Shown here: piece after piece, positions 1 to 8,811 of the stretch | Position numbering within the stretch: position 1 is the stretch's first letter | Layout: each line of letters begins with the position of its first letter | Assembly (NCBI GenBank): GCA_002343485.1 | Contig: DDST01000106.1 | Span: 16,768 to 48,751, forward strand | DNA from: Proteobacteria bacterium UBA2383 | Lineage (GTDB): Bacteria > Pseudomonadota > Gammaproteobacteria > Competibacterales > Competibacteraceae | DNA length: 31,984 nt | Direction of reading: 5' to 3' | Translations under genes and position numbers: made by a program | Notes under the pieces: generated by a model | The model's input: the letters and a program-made list of their open reading frames with translations, nothing else | The model's database searches: none | What the model was told of the DNA's origin: nothing

Positions 1-2329
1 AGGCAAAATTCTCGCGCATGATCAATAGAGTGCGCCGGGCCATATCCACACCCCGCACCAGATGCTCCAACTTCTCCGACAGCAGAATCATATCTGCCGT
101 AGCTTGAGCTAACTGCGTACCACTGCCCATGGCCAGGGAAACCTGAGCTGCCGCTAGAACAGGCGCGTCATTGATGCCATCACCGACCATCGCCACGACC
201 GCACCTTTCTGCTGTAACTCCCGCAGCCGATTCAGTTTATCTTGGGGCGATAAACCACCTCGCGCTGAAGCGATAGCCACCTCCTGAGCGATATGCGCCA
301 CGGTGTCCGGCCGGTCGCCACTCAACAACTCCAATGTCAAGCCACGGTTTTGCAAGGCGTTCACAGCTTCCGCCGCACCGGGTCGTAATACATCGTTCAA
401 CTGGAACCAGGCTAACAAGCCAGTTTCATCGCCCAAAGCGACCCAGGTGCTGGCAACATCAAGATCATATCTTTCTGCTACTTCTTCATGACTAAGCCCG
501 GCCACAAATTCGGGCCGGCCCACCCGATAGCAGCGACCCTCAATCCAGCCTTCCACGCCACTACCTGGCGTATTACGCAGCTCCGTGGCTTCCGGTATCC
601 TCAAATGAGTCCCTTCTGCCAATGCCCGGCCAACGGGATGTTCGGAGCCTCGCTCCAATGCCGCTGCCAGTCTCCGGCAATGTTCTGGCTCCCAATCGCT
701 GACAGATTCCACGGTGACCACCTGCGGCCGGCCGTAGGTCAGAGTACCCGTCTTATCAAAAATAACATGGGTCACGCACGCCAGCGTTTCCAGCGCATGA
801 CCACGGGTCGTTAACACCCCTAGTCGAGTCAACACACCGGTAGCGGCAACGATAGCGGTCGGCGTAGCTAACGACAGCGCACAGGGGCAGGTCACCACCA
901 GCACCGACAGGGTGACACGGAAAGCGGTGTCAAAATCACTCAGCAACCACCAAACTGAAAATACCAGAGCCGCTACCACCAGCAATACAGCAATGAACCA
1001 GCCGGCAATCCGGTCAGCCAACAGCGCCAGACGCGGCTTTTCGCCCTGAGCGCGATCCAGAAGCCGGACAATTGCGGATAGCACGGTCTCAGCGCCAACT
1101 TTCTCAATCCGCATCACAAGCGGACTTTCTATATTTACCGAACCGCCGATCAGCGCCTCGCCAATCTGGCGGGGCAACGGTAGGCTTTCGCCACTCAGCA
1201 ACGATTCATCGACACTGCTAGCACCCTCCTCCACCCGGCCATCCGCAGGGATTGTTTCGCCAGGCCGCACCAATACCTGGTCGCCAGCCACCAATTCCGC
1301 GATGGGAACGATTGCCTCACAGCCCGCAGTATCCAACCGGGTCGCAGTCGCTGGCAACATCCGCACCAATGCCTCAGACACTTGCCCAGCCCGGTGGCGG
1401 GCAGTCATTTCCAAAAACCGGCCCGTTAGCAAAAAAAATACAAACATGGTCACTGAGTCATAGTAAATCTCGCCATGACCCTGCCCAGTGTGCCAGACGC
1501 TAGCAATGAAGGCCGCGAGAATGGCTAACGAGACGGGAACATCCATACCAAGCTGCCGGCGACGCAAGTCACGCCAGGCAGCCGTAAAGAAAGGCTGTGC
1601 TGAGTAGGCAACAACCGGCACGGTCAGGATCAGGCACACCCAGCGCAGGAACTCGCGAATCCATGCATCCATACTCTGGTATTCACCCACATACAGACCC
1701 ACAGCCAGCATCATCACTTGCATGGCAAACAACCCGGCCACCGCCAAGCGCCGTAAAGCGAGGGTACGCTCCTGCTTTTGCAAGGCTTCCTGGCGGCTGG
1801 GATCAAAGGGATGGGCGATATAGCCAATCGTGGCAATAGCCGCCAAAATCGTACTGAGTTTGATCTGGCGTTCATCCCAACGCACTCGGGCGCGATGGGT
1901 AGAGTAGTTGACCCGGAATTCCAGAACGCCGGGCAGCGCGTTGACATGGTGTTCGTTCAGCCAGACACAGGCGGCGCAGACAATGCCTTCCAGGATCAGA
2001 GCCGCTTCACGAACCTGTTCACTTTCGACACGGACAAAACTCTTCTGTAAATCGGCCCGGTCATACAATTCCAAGCCGCGCAGTTGCTCTGGAATCAGGT
2101 CTTCCGCCCGCTGGGAACGGGCGGTACGATGCCGGTAGAAATCGGTCAGCCCAGCAGCAACAATCGCCTCGGCCACTGCTTGACAGCCATGGCAACACAT
2201 TGGCCGGCGCTGACCCTCAATGACCACTGCATAGCGAGCATCTGACGGCGCGGGCAGGCCGCAATGAAAACACTCGACCTTGGAATCACCCGCAACCGGC
2301 GCTGCCAGCGATTGAGCCGTAACAGACAT
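1..2329 (-). CDS. ccoI: Copper-transporting P1B-type ATPase CcoI/FixI (C-terminus beyond left edge)
   Basis: This gene encodes an inner-membrane copper pump that supplies copper for assembly of the cbb3 oxidase CuB centre. About 776 residues are visible and the frame is still open at base 1. The N-terminus has a Cys cluster (C20, C23, C45, C46, C49) and a heavy-metal-associated domain with CxxC at C118/C121. The membrane CPC motif is at 481-483, the phosphorylation motif DKTGT starts at D525, and the hinge GDGIND starts at G716. An SGES actuator motif is also present. The ATG start lies 3 bases after the ccoH stop, so the two genes are translationally close. The Cys-rich N-terminus together with its place after ccoG and ccoH points to CcoI rather than a general CopA exporter. 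Confidence 0.95.
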   Translation of the reverse strand, partial: MSVTAQSLAAPVAGDSKVECFHCGLPAPSDARYAVVIEGQRRPMCCHGCQAVAEAIVAAGLTDFYRHRTARSQRAEDLIPEQLRGLELYDRADLQKSFVRVESEQVREAALILEGIVCAACVWLNEHHVNALPGVLEFRVNYSTHRARVRWDERQIKLSTILAAIATIGYIAHPFDPSRQEALQKQERTLALRRLAVAGLFAMQVMMLAVGLYVGEYQSMDAWIREFLRWVCLILTVPVVAYSAQPFFTAAWRDLRRRQLGMDVPVSLAILAAFIASVWHTGQGHGEIYYDSVTMFVFFLLTGRFLEMTARHRAGQVSEALVRMLPATATRLDTAGCEAIVPIAELVAGDQVLVRPGETIPADGRVEEGASSVDESLLSGESLPLPRQIGEALIGGSVNIESPLVMRIEKVGAETVLSAIVRLLDRAQGEKPRLALLADRIAGWFIAVLLVVAALVFSVWWLLSDFDTAFRVTLSVLVVTCPCALSLATPTAIVAATGVLTRLGVLTTRGHALETLACVTHVIFDKTGTLTYGRPQVVTVESVSDWEPEHCRRLAAALERGSEHPVGRALAEGTHLRIPEATELRNTPGSGVEGWIEGRCYRVGRPEFVAGLSHEEVAERYDLDVASTWVALGDETGLLAWFQLNDVLRPGAAEAVNALQNRGLTLELLSGDRPDTVAHIAQEVAIASARGGLSPQDKLNRLRELQQKGAVVAMVGDGINDAPVLAAAQVSLAMGSGTQLAQATADMILLSEKLEHLVRGVDMARRTLLIMRENFA

Positions 2330-2332
2330 GAA

Positions 2333-3139
2333 TTATTGGGCCGGCGGGTGGGCCAATACCGAAGTATTGGCCTGGATCTCATGCAATTCCTCACCTTTGC
2401 GGATACTCAACACCAGATTCCAACGGCCGGCAGCCGGTAAGGTCATTGTCGATTCATAGACACCTGGCACGGTTTCTTTCAGAGCAAAATCGACATCCAA
2501 TTCGTTAGTGGAAGGCCGGAGAAATTGGCCCGCCACGGCCGCGCCGGTAACCGGCGTCTCTTCACGCGTTCGTACCGCAACTCGAAACAACGCCGGTTGG
2601 CCAACGACCGGCTCACCCAGCCAGCCCTTTTGTACCTGCCACCCACGCTGACGCTGGCGCTCGACCTGTTGGAGATACTGGTTATACAGTGATTCCTTCT
2701 TGTGGAAATCGTGCGAGACTACCCCGGGAAAGACGGAGGTCACCGCCCGCTGGCTGTCAGCTTCAGGCAGCAGCCGGTACCAGAGCGAGGAGGTCAAGCC
2801 GCGCTCGGCAACCGCCACAAATACCGCGCCCGATACTACCACGAACACGAAAAAACCACCGATCACCGCCGGTCCCCAGTGCAAACTCCGGCCTCCAGCA
2901 CGGGCATTCAGTAACATTCCGCACACCAGCGAGGTCAATAGATAGATCGCCAGATGAATCGCGAAGATATCCCCGCCAGGCCAACGCACGATCGCATAAG
3001 GCACATACAGACCCAGCGTTGTTAAGATCACTATCGCAGCAGACTGCTGGGCGCTCATGCGAGTAAAGCGCACCAGAAACAGATTAGCGAGAACGATCAG
3101 CCCGGTACCAAGCGCCAGGCCGAGCAACAAATCACTCAT
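2333..3139 (-). CDS. ccoH: FixH/CcoH-family cbb3 assembly protein with extended N-terminal membrane domain
   Basis: This is a membrane protein needed for cbb3 oxidase assembly. The C-terminal half (about residues 105-268) has the FixH layout: one membrane helix followed by a periplasmic beta-rich domain, with a stretch reading WxVQKGWLGEPVVGQPALF. The N-terminal ~90 residues add about three further hydrophobic segments, so the 268-residue protein is much longer than the usual ~150-170 residues. The start is the ATG that overlaps the ccoG stop as TGATG; the codon just before it is a TTG and is a less likely start. The position between ccoG and ccoI supports the role. The function of the extra membrane domain is unknown. 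Confidence 0.85.
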   Translation of the reverse strand: MSDLLLGLALGTGLIVLANLFLVRFTRMSAQQSAAIVILTTLGLYVPYAIVRWPGGDIFAIHLAIYLLTSLVCGMLLNARAGGRSLHWGPAVIGGFFVFVVVSGAVFVAVAERGLTSSLWYRLLPEADSQRAVTSVFPGVVSHDFHKKESLYNQYLQQVERQRQRGWQVQKGWLGEPVVGQPALFRVAVRTREETPVTGAAVAGQFLRPSTNELDVDFALKETVPGVYESTMTLPAAGRWNLVLSIRKGEELHEIQANTSVLAHPPAQ

Positions 3140-4533
3140 CAACTGTTTTCCGGAATGTAGAACGGCGCTTCCCGGCGAATCGGTTCAATCGATACCCCAT
3201 CCAGCGCCTCGATAATAAAGGTAATCTTATCGCCGGAAGCAGCATGGTGCTGGGCTGGAGGAATCTGTACACGCGCCAGCAGCTTGATCCGTTCCTGCGG
3301 CGCCAGCTCCAGCCGCTCCATGCCGCTCATGTCCAGGGTCGCGCCGGGCAGACCTTCAATGCGAATGCCAACCGTCATCGGTGCCGTCAACTTGTTATTC
3401 AGCTTGATCTCGTAGGCATTGCGAATTCCGCCATCCGAAAGCTGGGTATACAGCGGTTGACGGATTTGTTCTACTGTTCCGGTATAAGGTGACCGGGTCA
3501 GCACACTCCAAGCTAAGGTCGCTGTCGCTGCAGTCAAAATCACACCATAACCAATGGTTTTCGGCCTCAAAAGCCGGGTCTTGCCACCGTTCAAGGCGTT
3601 TTCCGACGTGTAATTGATCAAGTCATGTTCGCAGGAATCGATGCATAGCGCACAGGAAATACACTGGTATTGCAAGCCATTACGAATATCGATACCCATC
3701 GGACAGACCTGGACGCAATGCCCGCAGTCGATGCACTCACCAACACCCTTGCTTTGCCGTTCCTCCGGTGTTCTAAAACCCCGGCGCTGCTTGGCCCGGC
3801 CCTTCGATCCTTCGCCTTTCTTCGTGTCGTAGGAAATGATCAGCGTGTCATGATCGAACATAGCGCTCTGGAAGCGGGCATAGGGGCACATGTAGATGCA
3901 AACCTGCTCGCGCGCCAGACCGGCCATGACGAAGGTCGTGACAGTCAGGAAAAAGGTGGTGAAATAAGCAGCGTAGGATGCCTGACCTGTAAATACTTCC
4001 ACTACTAGGGTTGGCGCATCGACCCAGTACATGGTAAAGGTTAAGCCAGTCCAGAATGCGACCAGCAGCCACAAACTGTAAGTCATACCCTTTTTGATCA
4101 GTTTATCCCGGTGACTCCAAGGCTTTCTATCCAGCCGGATGCGCGCCGGCCGCTCACCCTGCACCCAATGCTCGATCATCATGAACAGATCGGTCCACAG
4201 AGTTTGGAAACAAAAATAGCCACACCAGACCCGTCCGGCTAACCCTGTCACGAAAAACAGCGAGATAGCAAAGATAATCAACACGCCAGCCAGCCAGAAA
4301 ATATCCTGCACCTGGATGGTGAGGCCAAAGATGTAGAAATGCCGTCCCGGCAAATCGTACAGCACTGCCTGATCTGGCGCGTTGGGCCGTTCCCAGCGCA
4401 GCCAAGGCAACAGGAAATAGATGGTCAACGCCAGGGCCAGGATACCGGTCTTGAGATTGCGGAATGTTCCTTTCACCGAACGTGGATGGATTTGAATGCG
4501 CTTTTGATAAAGCTGAATAGTCTCTTCGGACAT
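3139..4533 (-). CDS. ccoG: Cytochrome c oxidase accessory protein CcoG (ferredoxin-like membrane protein)
   Basis: CcoG is a polytopic membrane iron-sulfur protein of cbb3 oxidase biogenesis, linked in the literature to Cu(II) reduction for CuB delivery. Of the 464 residues, hydrophobic helices lie near 30-45, 73-97, 150-170 and 188-205. There is a membrane-proximal CGYFC motif at 104-108 and CxxxxC at 212-216. Two complete 4Fe-4S motifs follow (C267, C270, C273, C277 and C291, C294, C297, C301). The C-terminal third is an Ig-like periplasmic domain after a helix near 330. The gene starts about 290 bases downstream of ccoP, beyond a large palindrome, so its expression may be partly uncoupled from the structural genes. 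Its stop overlaps the ccoH start. Confidence 0.95.
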   Translation of the reverse strand: MSEETIQLYQKRIQIHPRSVKGTFRNLKTGILALALTIYFLLPWLRWERPNAPDQAVLYDLPGRHFYIFGLTIQVQDIFWLAGVLIIFAISLFFVTGLAGRVWCGYFCFQTLWTDLFMMIEHWVQGERPARIRLDRKPWSHRDKLIKKGMTYSLWLLVAFWTGLTFTMYWVDAPTLVVEVFTGQASYAAYFTTFFLTVTTFVMAGLAREQVCIYMCPYARFQSAMFDHDTLIISYDTKKGEGSKGRAKQRRGFRTPEERQSKGVGECIDCGHCVQVCPMGIDIRNGLQYQCISCALCIDSCEHDLINYTSENALNGGKTRLLRPKTIGYGVILTAATATLAWSVLTRSPYTGTVEQIRQPLYTQLSDGGIRNAYEIKLNNKLTAPMTVGIRIEGLPGATLDMSGMERLELAPQERIKLLARVQIPPAQHHAASGDKITFIIEALDGVSIEPIRREAPFYIPENS

Positions 4534-4755
4534 ATTCCACCTGACTTTAATTGAAAAATAATATTGATATTGACCTACATGGATGCCTATCGTCCTTGCG
4601 ATCCATCAAAAATTAAACAGGCCGGTTAAGCATTGTTGAAGCTGGAAAATAAAATCAATAAGTTATGATAAAATTTTGTGCACAGCAACAAAACATAGGG
4701 TAACGAGAGCTACAGGCTTATACAAGCCCTCTCGAAAAGCGAATCGATTGGGCAT

Positions 4756-4791
4756 AAACCACTCACCCCCCAATTGGGGGGTGAGTGGTTT
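4756..4791. terminator. 36-bp perfect palindrome between ccoP and ccoG
   Basis: Positions 4756-4791 form an uninterrupted perfect palindrome (AAACCACTCACCCCCC, AATT centre, then the complement). As RNA it folds into a 16-bp stem on either strand, with six G-C pairs next to the loop. It lies 30 bases after the ccoP stop on the minus strand. Only three U residues end the stem, so it is not a textbook intrinsic terminator. It could attenuate read-through into ccoGHI or protect the ccoNOQP mRNA 3' end. The rest of 4534-4820 is AT-rich and no gene was seen in it. Confidence 0.5.
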
Positions 4792-4820
4792 CACTTAGCC
4801 GGGAAAGATGCCACTGAAAT

Positions 4821-5774
4821 TTATTGAGCACCTCCCAACTGATGAACATAAACCGCCAGCAATTTGATATCGGTCGGCGATAGGCGGTCTTTCCAAGCCG
4901 GCATCACGCGGGTATTGTTGACACCCTTGGCGACGAACTCCTTGATCACCGCTTTCTTATCCTGGAGGGTCTTCTGCGCCGGTACATTGGCAATTGCCCA
5001 AATCTTATCGGTCAAATTGGCCGCGCCCTGGGAGGGAATACCTTTGGCGTCGGCCCCGTGGCAGTAGTAGCAGCCACCTACCTGGCCCTGAAAGATCGCT
5101 TTGCCCCGTTCAGAGTCCTCGCTTGATGGAGCCTCATCTGACAGGGTCAGCACATACTCGGCCACATCATCTAATTGTTCCGGCTTAAGCACTTGACCGA
5201 AGGCAGGCATAAATCCCTTCCGGCCCTGCACTAAAGTTTCATGAATCTTGTCACTGCTGCTGCCCCATAGCCAATCATCATCGGTCAGATTAGGATACAT
5301 GCCCACAACACCCTGACCGCCGCGGCCATGACAAGCCGCGCAGTTGTCGCCAAACAGCCCTTTGCCGACCGAGCGCACGAATTCCATCATTTTTGGATCC
5401 TTGGCAATCTGCTCGTAGTCCGCCGCCTGCACCTTGGCTAACATAGCCTTACGCTGCTGATCATTGGCCGCATTGCCTAGCTCCTCAAGCAGCAGGGCGC
5501 GGGTGTTCCAGCGGAATTCCTTTCCCTGTTCTTGGCCTGTTGCCTTGTCCACAGCCGTGTATTCAACCGTGCCAAAGCCCTTGATCCAAGTATTCCCCAC
5601 TGGCCAGGAGGGATAAATGAACCAGTAGAGAATCGAGAACACGACTGTTCCGTAGAAGCACCACAGCCACCAGCGCGGCAGTGGGTTATTGTATTCCTGA
5701 AGATCGCTATCCCAGGCATGGCCGGTGGTTTGCACCGCGCCGGAAGGTTGTGGGGTATTCGTATTATCACTCAT
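4821..5774 (-). CDS. ccoP: cbb3-type cytochrome c oxidase subunit III, diheme CcoP
   Basis: CcoP is the diheme c-type subunit that accepts electrons and passes them to CcoO. The 317-residue protein has an N-terminal FixP-type segment with a membrane helix at about 36-56, then two cytochrome c domains. The heme-binding motifs are CAACH (145-149) and CYYCH (235-239). Candidate Met axial ligands are in the MPAF segment near 189 and the MPAW segment near the C-terminus. The length is normal for the family. The ATG overlaps the ccoQ stop in an ATGA arrangement, which indicates translational coupling in the ccoNOQP operon. Confidence 0.97.
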   Translation of the reverse strand: MSDNTNTPQPSGAVQTTGHAWDSDLQEYNNPLPRWWLWCFYGTVVFSILYWFIYPSWPVGNTWIKGFGTVEYTAVDKATGQEQGKEFRWNTRALLLEELGNAANDQQRKAMLAKVQAADYEQIAKDPKMMEFVRSVGKGLFGDNCAACHGRGGQGVVGMYPNLTDDDWLWGSSSDKIHETLVQGRKGFMPAFGQVLKPEQLDDVAEYVLTLSDEAPSSEDSERGKAIFQGQVGGCYYCHGADAKGIPSQGAANLTDKIWAIANVPAQKTLQDKKAVIKEFVAKGVNNTRVMPAWKDRLSPTDIKLLAVYVHQLGGAQ

Positions 5775-6001
5775 TGTCCGTCACCATTGCGGGATTGGGA
5801 GTGGCGCTTGGCAGGTGAACGATCGGGCGGATGAAGTTCGTCATCATCGAAAGGAATATATTTGTAAGATTCCAACCGCTGGGCACGCTGCTTACCAGTC
5901 AATACATATATTAGGATGCCGCAAAACGCACCAAGAAAGATGGCGAGCGCCAACGGCTTGGAGTTTTCCATGTGGGTGAACCACATCAGCCAGTCGAACA
6001 T
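5771..6001 (-). CDS. ccoQ: cbb3-type oxidase small subunit CcoQ
   Basis: This is a small single-helix subunit that stabilises the cbb3 complex. The 76-residue protein has a hydrophobic segment at about 17-36 followed by a charged tail containing a YKYIPFDDDE segment, typical of FixQ/CcoQ. The chosen ATG at 6001 has a GGAG nine bases upstream. An in-frame GTG five codons earlier (6016) is possible but would place the start inside that ribosome-binding site. The tail is longer than in many relatives and very polar. The gene lies between ccoO and ccoP and overlaps ccoP by four bases. Confidence 0.88.
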   Translation of the reverse strand: MFDWLMWFTHMENSKPLALAIFLGAFCGILIYVLTGKQRAQRLESYKYIPFDDDELHPPDRSPAKRHSQSRNGDGQ

Positions 6002-6032
6002 AGGGCCAAGCTCCACTGTAAGCGTTGACTCC

Positions 6033-6075
6033 CTCCCCTCCTTTATGTAGGGGAGAAGAGAGCATGAACGGTTAC
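6033..6075 (+). repeat. Short dispersed repeat, copy 1 (hairpin plus GCATGAACGGTTAC)
   Basis: In the ccoO-ccoQ gap, CTCCCCT (6033-6039) pairs with AGGGGAG (6049-6055) and is followed by the 14-mer GCATGAACGGTTAC at 6062-6075. The same 14-mer, again after a pyrimidine-rich then GAGGGG-type stretch, occurs at 17753-17766. This suggests a small genome repeat family inserted even inside the oxidase operon. Confidence 0.5.
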
Positions 6076-6082
6076 CTCGTCA

Positions 6083-6817
6083 TTAGCGGAATTCGACGAA
6101 GTAGCCTTCGTTGTACTGGGTGAAGTCCACCATCGTGCCGAGTACCTGCAAGTACGCGACCAGCGCTTCCATTTCGGTAATCCGGCCGGGAAACCCATCG
6201 AAATCCTTCTCGCGCGCCTGCTTGAGCAAGCTATCCTGCGCCTTGGTAATATCCAGCTGGTCAGCGATGGCCTGGCCGTATTTCTGAACATTGGCGTCAT
6301 ACTCGGCCTGGGTCACAGAATACGGCACTCCGGTTACCCGCAAAGCACGCATCCGCCCATCGACATCGGTGTAATCCAGATCGTTATCCAGCAACCACGG
6401 ATAGTTAGGCATAATCGACTGCGGCACTACCGAGCGTGGCGCTACCAGGTGCTGAACATGCCAATGGTTGGAGTATTTACCGCCCAGCCGCGCCAAATCA
6501 GGACCGGTACGCTTAGACCCCCACTGGAAGGGATGGTCATACTGCGATTCCGCCGCCAGCGAGTAATGACCATAGCGCAGCCATTCATCGCGGAAGGGGC
6601 GAATTTGCTGAGAGTGGCACAGATAACAGCCCTCACGCACATAGATATCACGACCGCGAATTTCCAGCGGGGTGTAGGGACGCACCCCGTCGACTTTTTC
6701 AATCGTTTCATTGATATAAAACAATGGAACGATTTCTACCAGGCCACCAACGCTGATAACCAGCAGGATCAACACCAGCATTAATGCTGAGTTGGTTTCG
6801 ATTTGTTCATGTCGCAT
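6083..6817 (-). CDS. ccoO: cbb3-type cytochrome c oxidase subunit II, monoheme CcoO
   Basis: CcoO is the membrane-anchored monoheme cytochrome c subunit of cbb3 oxidase (FixO). The 244-residue protein has an N-terminal signal-anchor helix at about 11-33 and a single heme motif CYLCH (64-68). These are followed by the family-typical SQQIRPFRDE segment and an axial-Met region (SIMPNYPWL). A good ribosome-binding site (GGAGAG) precedes the ATG. The order after ccoN and before ccoQ is canonical. The spacing to ccoQ is unusually wide, about 80 bases, and holds a short repeat. Confidence 0.97.
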   Translation of the reverse strand: MRHEQIETNSALMLVLILLVISVGGLVEIVPLFYINETIEKVDGVRPYTPLEIRGRDIYVREGCYLCHSQQIRPFRDEWLRYGHYSLAAESQYDHPFQWGSKRTGPDLARLGGKYSNHWHVQHLVAPRSVVPQSIMPNYPWLLDNDLDYTDVDGRMRALRVTGVPYSVTQAEYDANVQKYGQAIADQLDITKAQDSLLKQAREKDFDGFPGRITEMEALVAYLQVLGTMVDFTQYNEGYFVEFR

Positions 6818-6837
6818 GGTTTTACTCTCCAGCGCTC

Positions 6838-8286
6838 TTAGGCTTTCGCCAATTTAGCCGCCAGCTTGGCTTCGATAGCCGCCTGCTCACGCCGGGTCGA
6901 CTGTATTGTCATGTACATGTTGTACACCATCACCAAGACACCTGCGACAAAAAATGCACCACCCAGCGCCCGCCAGATATACGGCGTGTGCATGAATTCG
7001 ACGGTTTCAATGAAGGTGTAAGCCAGGTTGCCATAATCGTCAAAACTGCGCAGCATCAATCCTTGGCCAATGCCTGCGACCCACATCGAAGTGATGTAGA
7101 GCACGATACCGATGGTGGCCAGCCAGAAATGGATATAGATCAGGGGCTGGCTATACATCCGGGTATCCCACAACCGAGGGATCAAGTGATAGAAGGAGCC
7201 AAAACTGACTAACGCCACCCAACCCAGCGCACCGGAATGGACATGGCCGATCGTCCAGTCCGTGTAATGTGAAAGGGCATTGACGCTCTTGAGTGACATC
7301 AGCGGGCCTTCGAAAGTCGACATGCCGTAGAATGACAGTGAGGTGATCAAAAACAGCATGATCGGGTCAGAGCGCAGCTTATCCCAGGCGCCAGACAGGG
7401 TCATGATACCGTTAATCATGCCTCCCCAAGAGGGCATTAACAGCAGGACAGAGAACGCAGCTGATAGAGTCGACACCCAGTCGGGTAGCGCGGTCCAATG
7501 CAAATGATGACCACCAGCCCACATGTACAGGAAGATCAGCGCCCAGAAATGGATGATCGACAGCCGGTAGGAGTACACTGGACGTCCCGCTTGCTTGGGA
7601 ACGAAGTAGTACATCATGCCAAGGAAAGCGGCTGTCAGGAAAAATCCAACTGCATTATGGCCATACCACCACTGCGTCATGGCATCCTGCACGCCAGCAA
7701 ACAGACTGTAGGACTTGGTCAGACTGACTGGAATTGCAAGGTTATTAAAGATGTGTAGCAGAGCGACCGCTAACAGAAACGCCATAAAAAACCAGTTAGC
7801 GACGTAAATATGCGGCTGACTGCGCCGGCGAATGGTTTCGACATACACGACGATATAACTCACCCACACCAGGGTGATCGCAATATCCAGCGGCCACTCG
7901 AACTCAGCATATTCGCGGCCCTGAGTGATGCCCAACACGTAGGTCAATGCACCCAGTGCCACGCCACCGCTCCAACCCCAGAAGGTGAACTCAGCCAGCC
8001 AGGGAAATGCCAGGCGCGCTTGGCAAGTGCGTTGCACAATATAGTAAGAGGTGGCAAACAGGGCGCTGCCGCCAAAACCAAAAATCACTAGCGTTGTATG
8101 GACCGGACGCAAACGTCCGAATGTCAGGGCAGGAATATCGAAATTCAGGAACGGCCAAGCCAGTTCAGAAGCAATGTAGACGCCGACCGACATACCGATC
8201 ACCGCCCATACCATGGCCATAATCGTAAATTTTCGGACGATACCGTAATTATATTGCTCGGCTGGCAACACTGAGCTCAGGGCCAT
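6838..8286 (-). CDS. ccoN: cbb3-type cytochrome c oxidase subunit I CcoN
   Basis: CcoN is the catalytic heme-copper subunit that reduces O2 at high affinity and pumps protons. The 482-residue protein is almost entirely hydrophobic helices (about 12). It has the low-spin heme ligand region near residues 60-66 ([13 protein letters not shown]), the [14 protein letters not shown] segment characteristic of C-family oxidases, AGGHHLHW for the CuB histidines, and a [14 protein letters not shown] segment. AAGGAGA lies nine bases before the ATG. It is the first gene of the operon. The 321-base upstream region has no canonical FNR site but does carry an inverted repeat close to one. Confidence 0.97.
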   Translation of the reverse strand: MALSSVLPAEQYNYGIVRKFTIMAMVWAVIGMSVGVYIASELAWPFLNFDIPALTFGRLRPVHTTLVIFGFGGSALFATSYYIVQRTCQARLAFPWLAEFTFWGWSGGVALGALTYVLGITQGREYAEFEWPLDIAITLVWVSYIVVYVETIRRRSQPHIYVANWFFMAFLLAVALLHIFNNLAIPVSLTKSYSLFAGVQDAMTQWWYGHNAVGFFLTAAFLGMMYYFVPKQAGRPVYSYRLSIIHFWALIFLYMWAGGHHLHWTALPDWVSTLSAAFSVLLLMPSWGGMINGIMTLSGAWDKLRSDPIMLFLITSLSFYGMSTFEGPLMSLKSVNALSHYTDWTIGHVHSGALGWVALVSFGSFYHLIPRLWDTRMYSQPLIYIHFWLATIGIVLYITSMWVAGIGQGLMLRSFDDYGNLAYTFIETVEFMHTPYIWRALGGAFFVAGVLVMVYNMYMTIQSTRREQAAIEAKLAAKLAKA

Positions 8287-8324
8287 AATCCAAGTCTCCT
8301 TAGCAAGCCACAGGTTGAATTTTT

Positions 8325-8343
8325 TTGATCATTTTCCAATCAA
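8325..8343. promoter_or_regulatory. Inverted repeat upstream of ccoN with FNR-like half-sites, wrong spacing
   Basis: On the minus strand the site reads TTGATTGGAAAATGATCAA, about 40 bases before the ccoN start. The half-sites TTGAT and ATCAA match FNR/ANR, but the gap is nine bases instead of four. It may be a degenerate or different operator. Apart from this and the terminator at 8524-8556, the gap 8287-8607 is AT-rich and shows no gene. Confidence 0.3.
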
Positions 8344-8523
8344 TATTATTATCAGAATGGGAAAATGGACCAGGATAAGTCTGGAAAGCAATACTATTCT
8401 ACTAAGATTTACCAGGTTTTCTCAATCAGCATCAGCTAATATTGTAAAATAGAAACACCCTCTAAGGAACTTTCCCCGCAAACTCTACAATAAATAGCTT
8501 GCGGCGTCTAATGACGAAATATC

Positions 8524-8556
8524 AAAAAGTTGGATTAGCCTATAGCCTAAGCCAAC
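8524..8556 (-). terminator. Intrinsic terminator after the anti-sigma gene
   Basis: On the minus strand GTTGG pairs with CCAAC and TTAG with CTAA, with one mismatch between them and an 8-base loop. The stem is followed directly by five T (plus-strand A at 8524-8528). It lies about 50 bases after the anti-sigma stop and separates the sigma/anti-sigma transcript from the ccoN promoter region. Confidence 0.8.
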
Positions 8557-8607
8557 CCACTTCGAATCATTATCACCGGTAAATTTACATCAAGAAAGTT
8601 TGTACAG

Positions 8608-8808
8608 TTAGGATGGATCAGGCCAAGAGTTTGGCTGCCCTTCTGCGTATTCATGACAGGTCCGCCGTAAGAAATCTATTTGCTTACGGAAATTGTTACA
8701 ACCCGCGCACATCATCAAGTGCAGCTTAAGCGGGATTTTCTCTTTGAATTGGAGGTCACGTTCCTGTGCCTCAGACAGCAGACGCGTCACTTGCTTACAG
8801 TTCAACAT
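8608..8808 (-). CDS. Small zinc-binding anti-sigma factor (ZAS/zf-HC2 type)
   Basis: This is a 66-residue cytoplasmic protein that probably binds and restrains the ECF sigma factor encoded immediately before it. It has the ZAS zinc motif H30-x3-C34-x2-C37 plus C4 as a likely fourth ligand. There is no membrane segment, so it is a soluble anti-sigma that could respond to redox or metal stress through its zinc site. The ATG lies 3 bases after the sigma stop, which implies translational coupling. It is much shorter than ChrR-type anti-sigmas and lacks a C-terminal sensor domain. The signal it senses cannot be deduced. Confidence 0.8.
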   Translation of the reverse strand: MLNCKQVTRLLSEAQERDLQFKEKIPLKLHLMMCAGCNNFRKQIDFLRRTCHEYAEGQPNSWPDPS

Positions 8809-8811
8809 CTT

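Noticed and set aside
6784..7212. Plus-strand 142-codon open frame antisense to ccoN and ccoO
   Set aside because: It lies fully opposite strongly conserved oxidase genes, has no ribosome-binding site and no recognisable motif; it reflects codon bias of the real genes.
8325..8343. Canonical FNR box upstream of ccoN
   Set aside because: The half-sites are nine bases apart rather than four, so it is listed only as an FNR-like inverted repeat.
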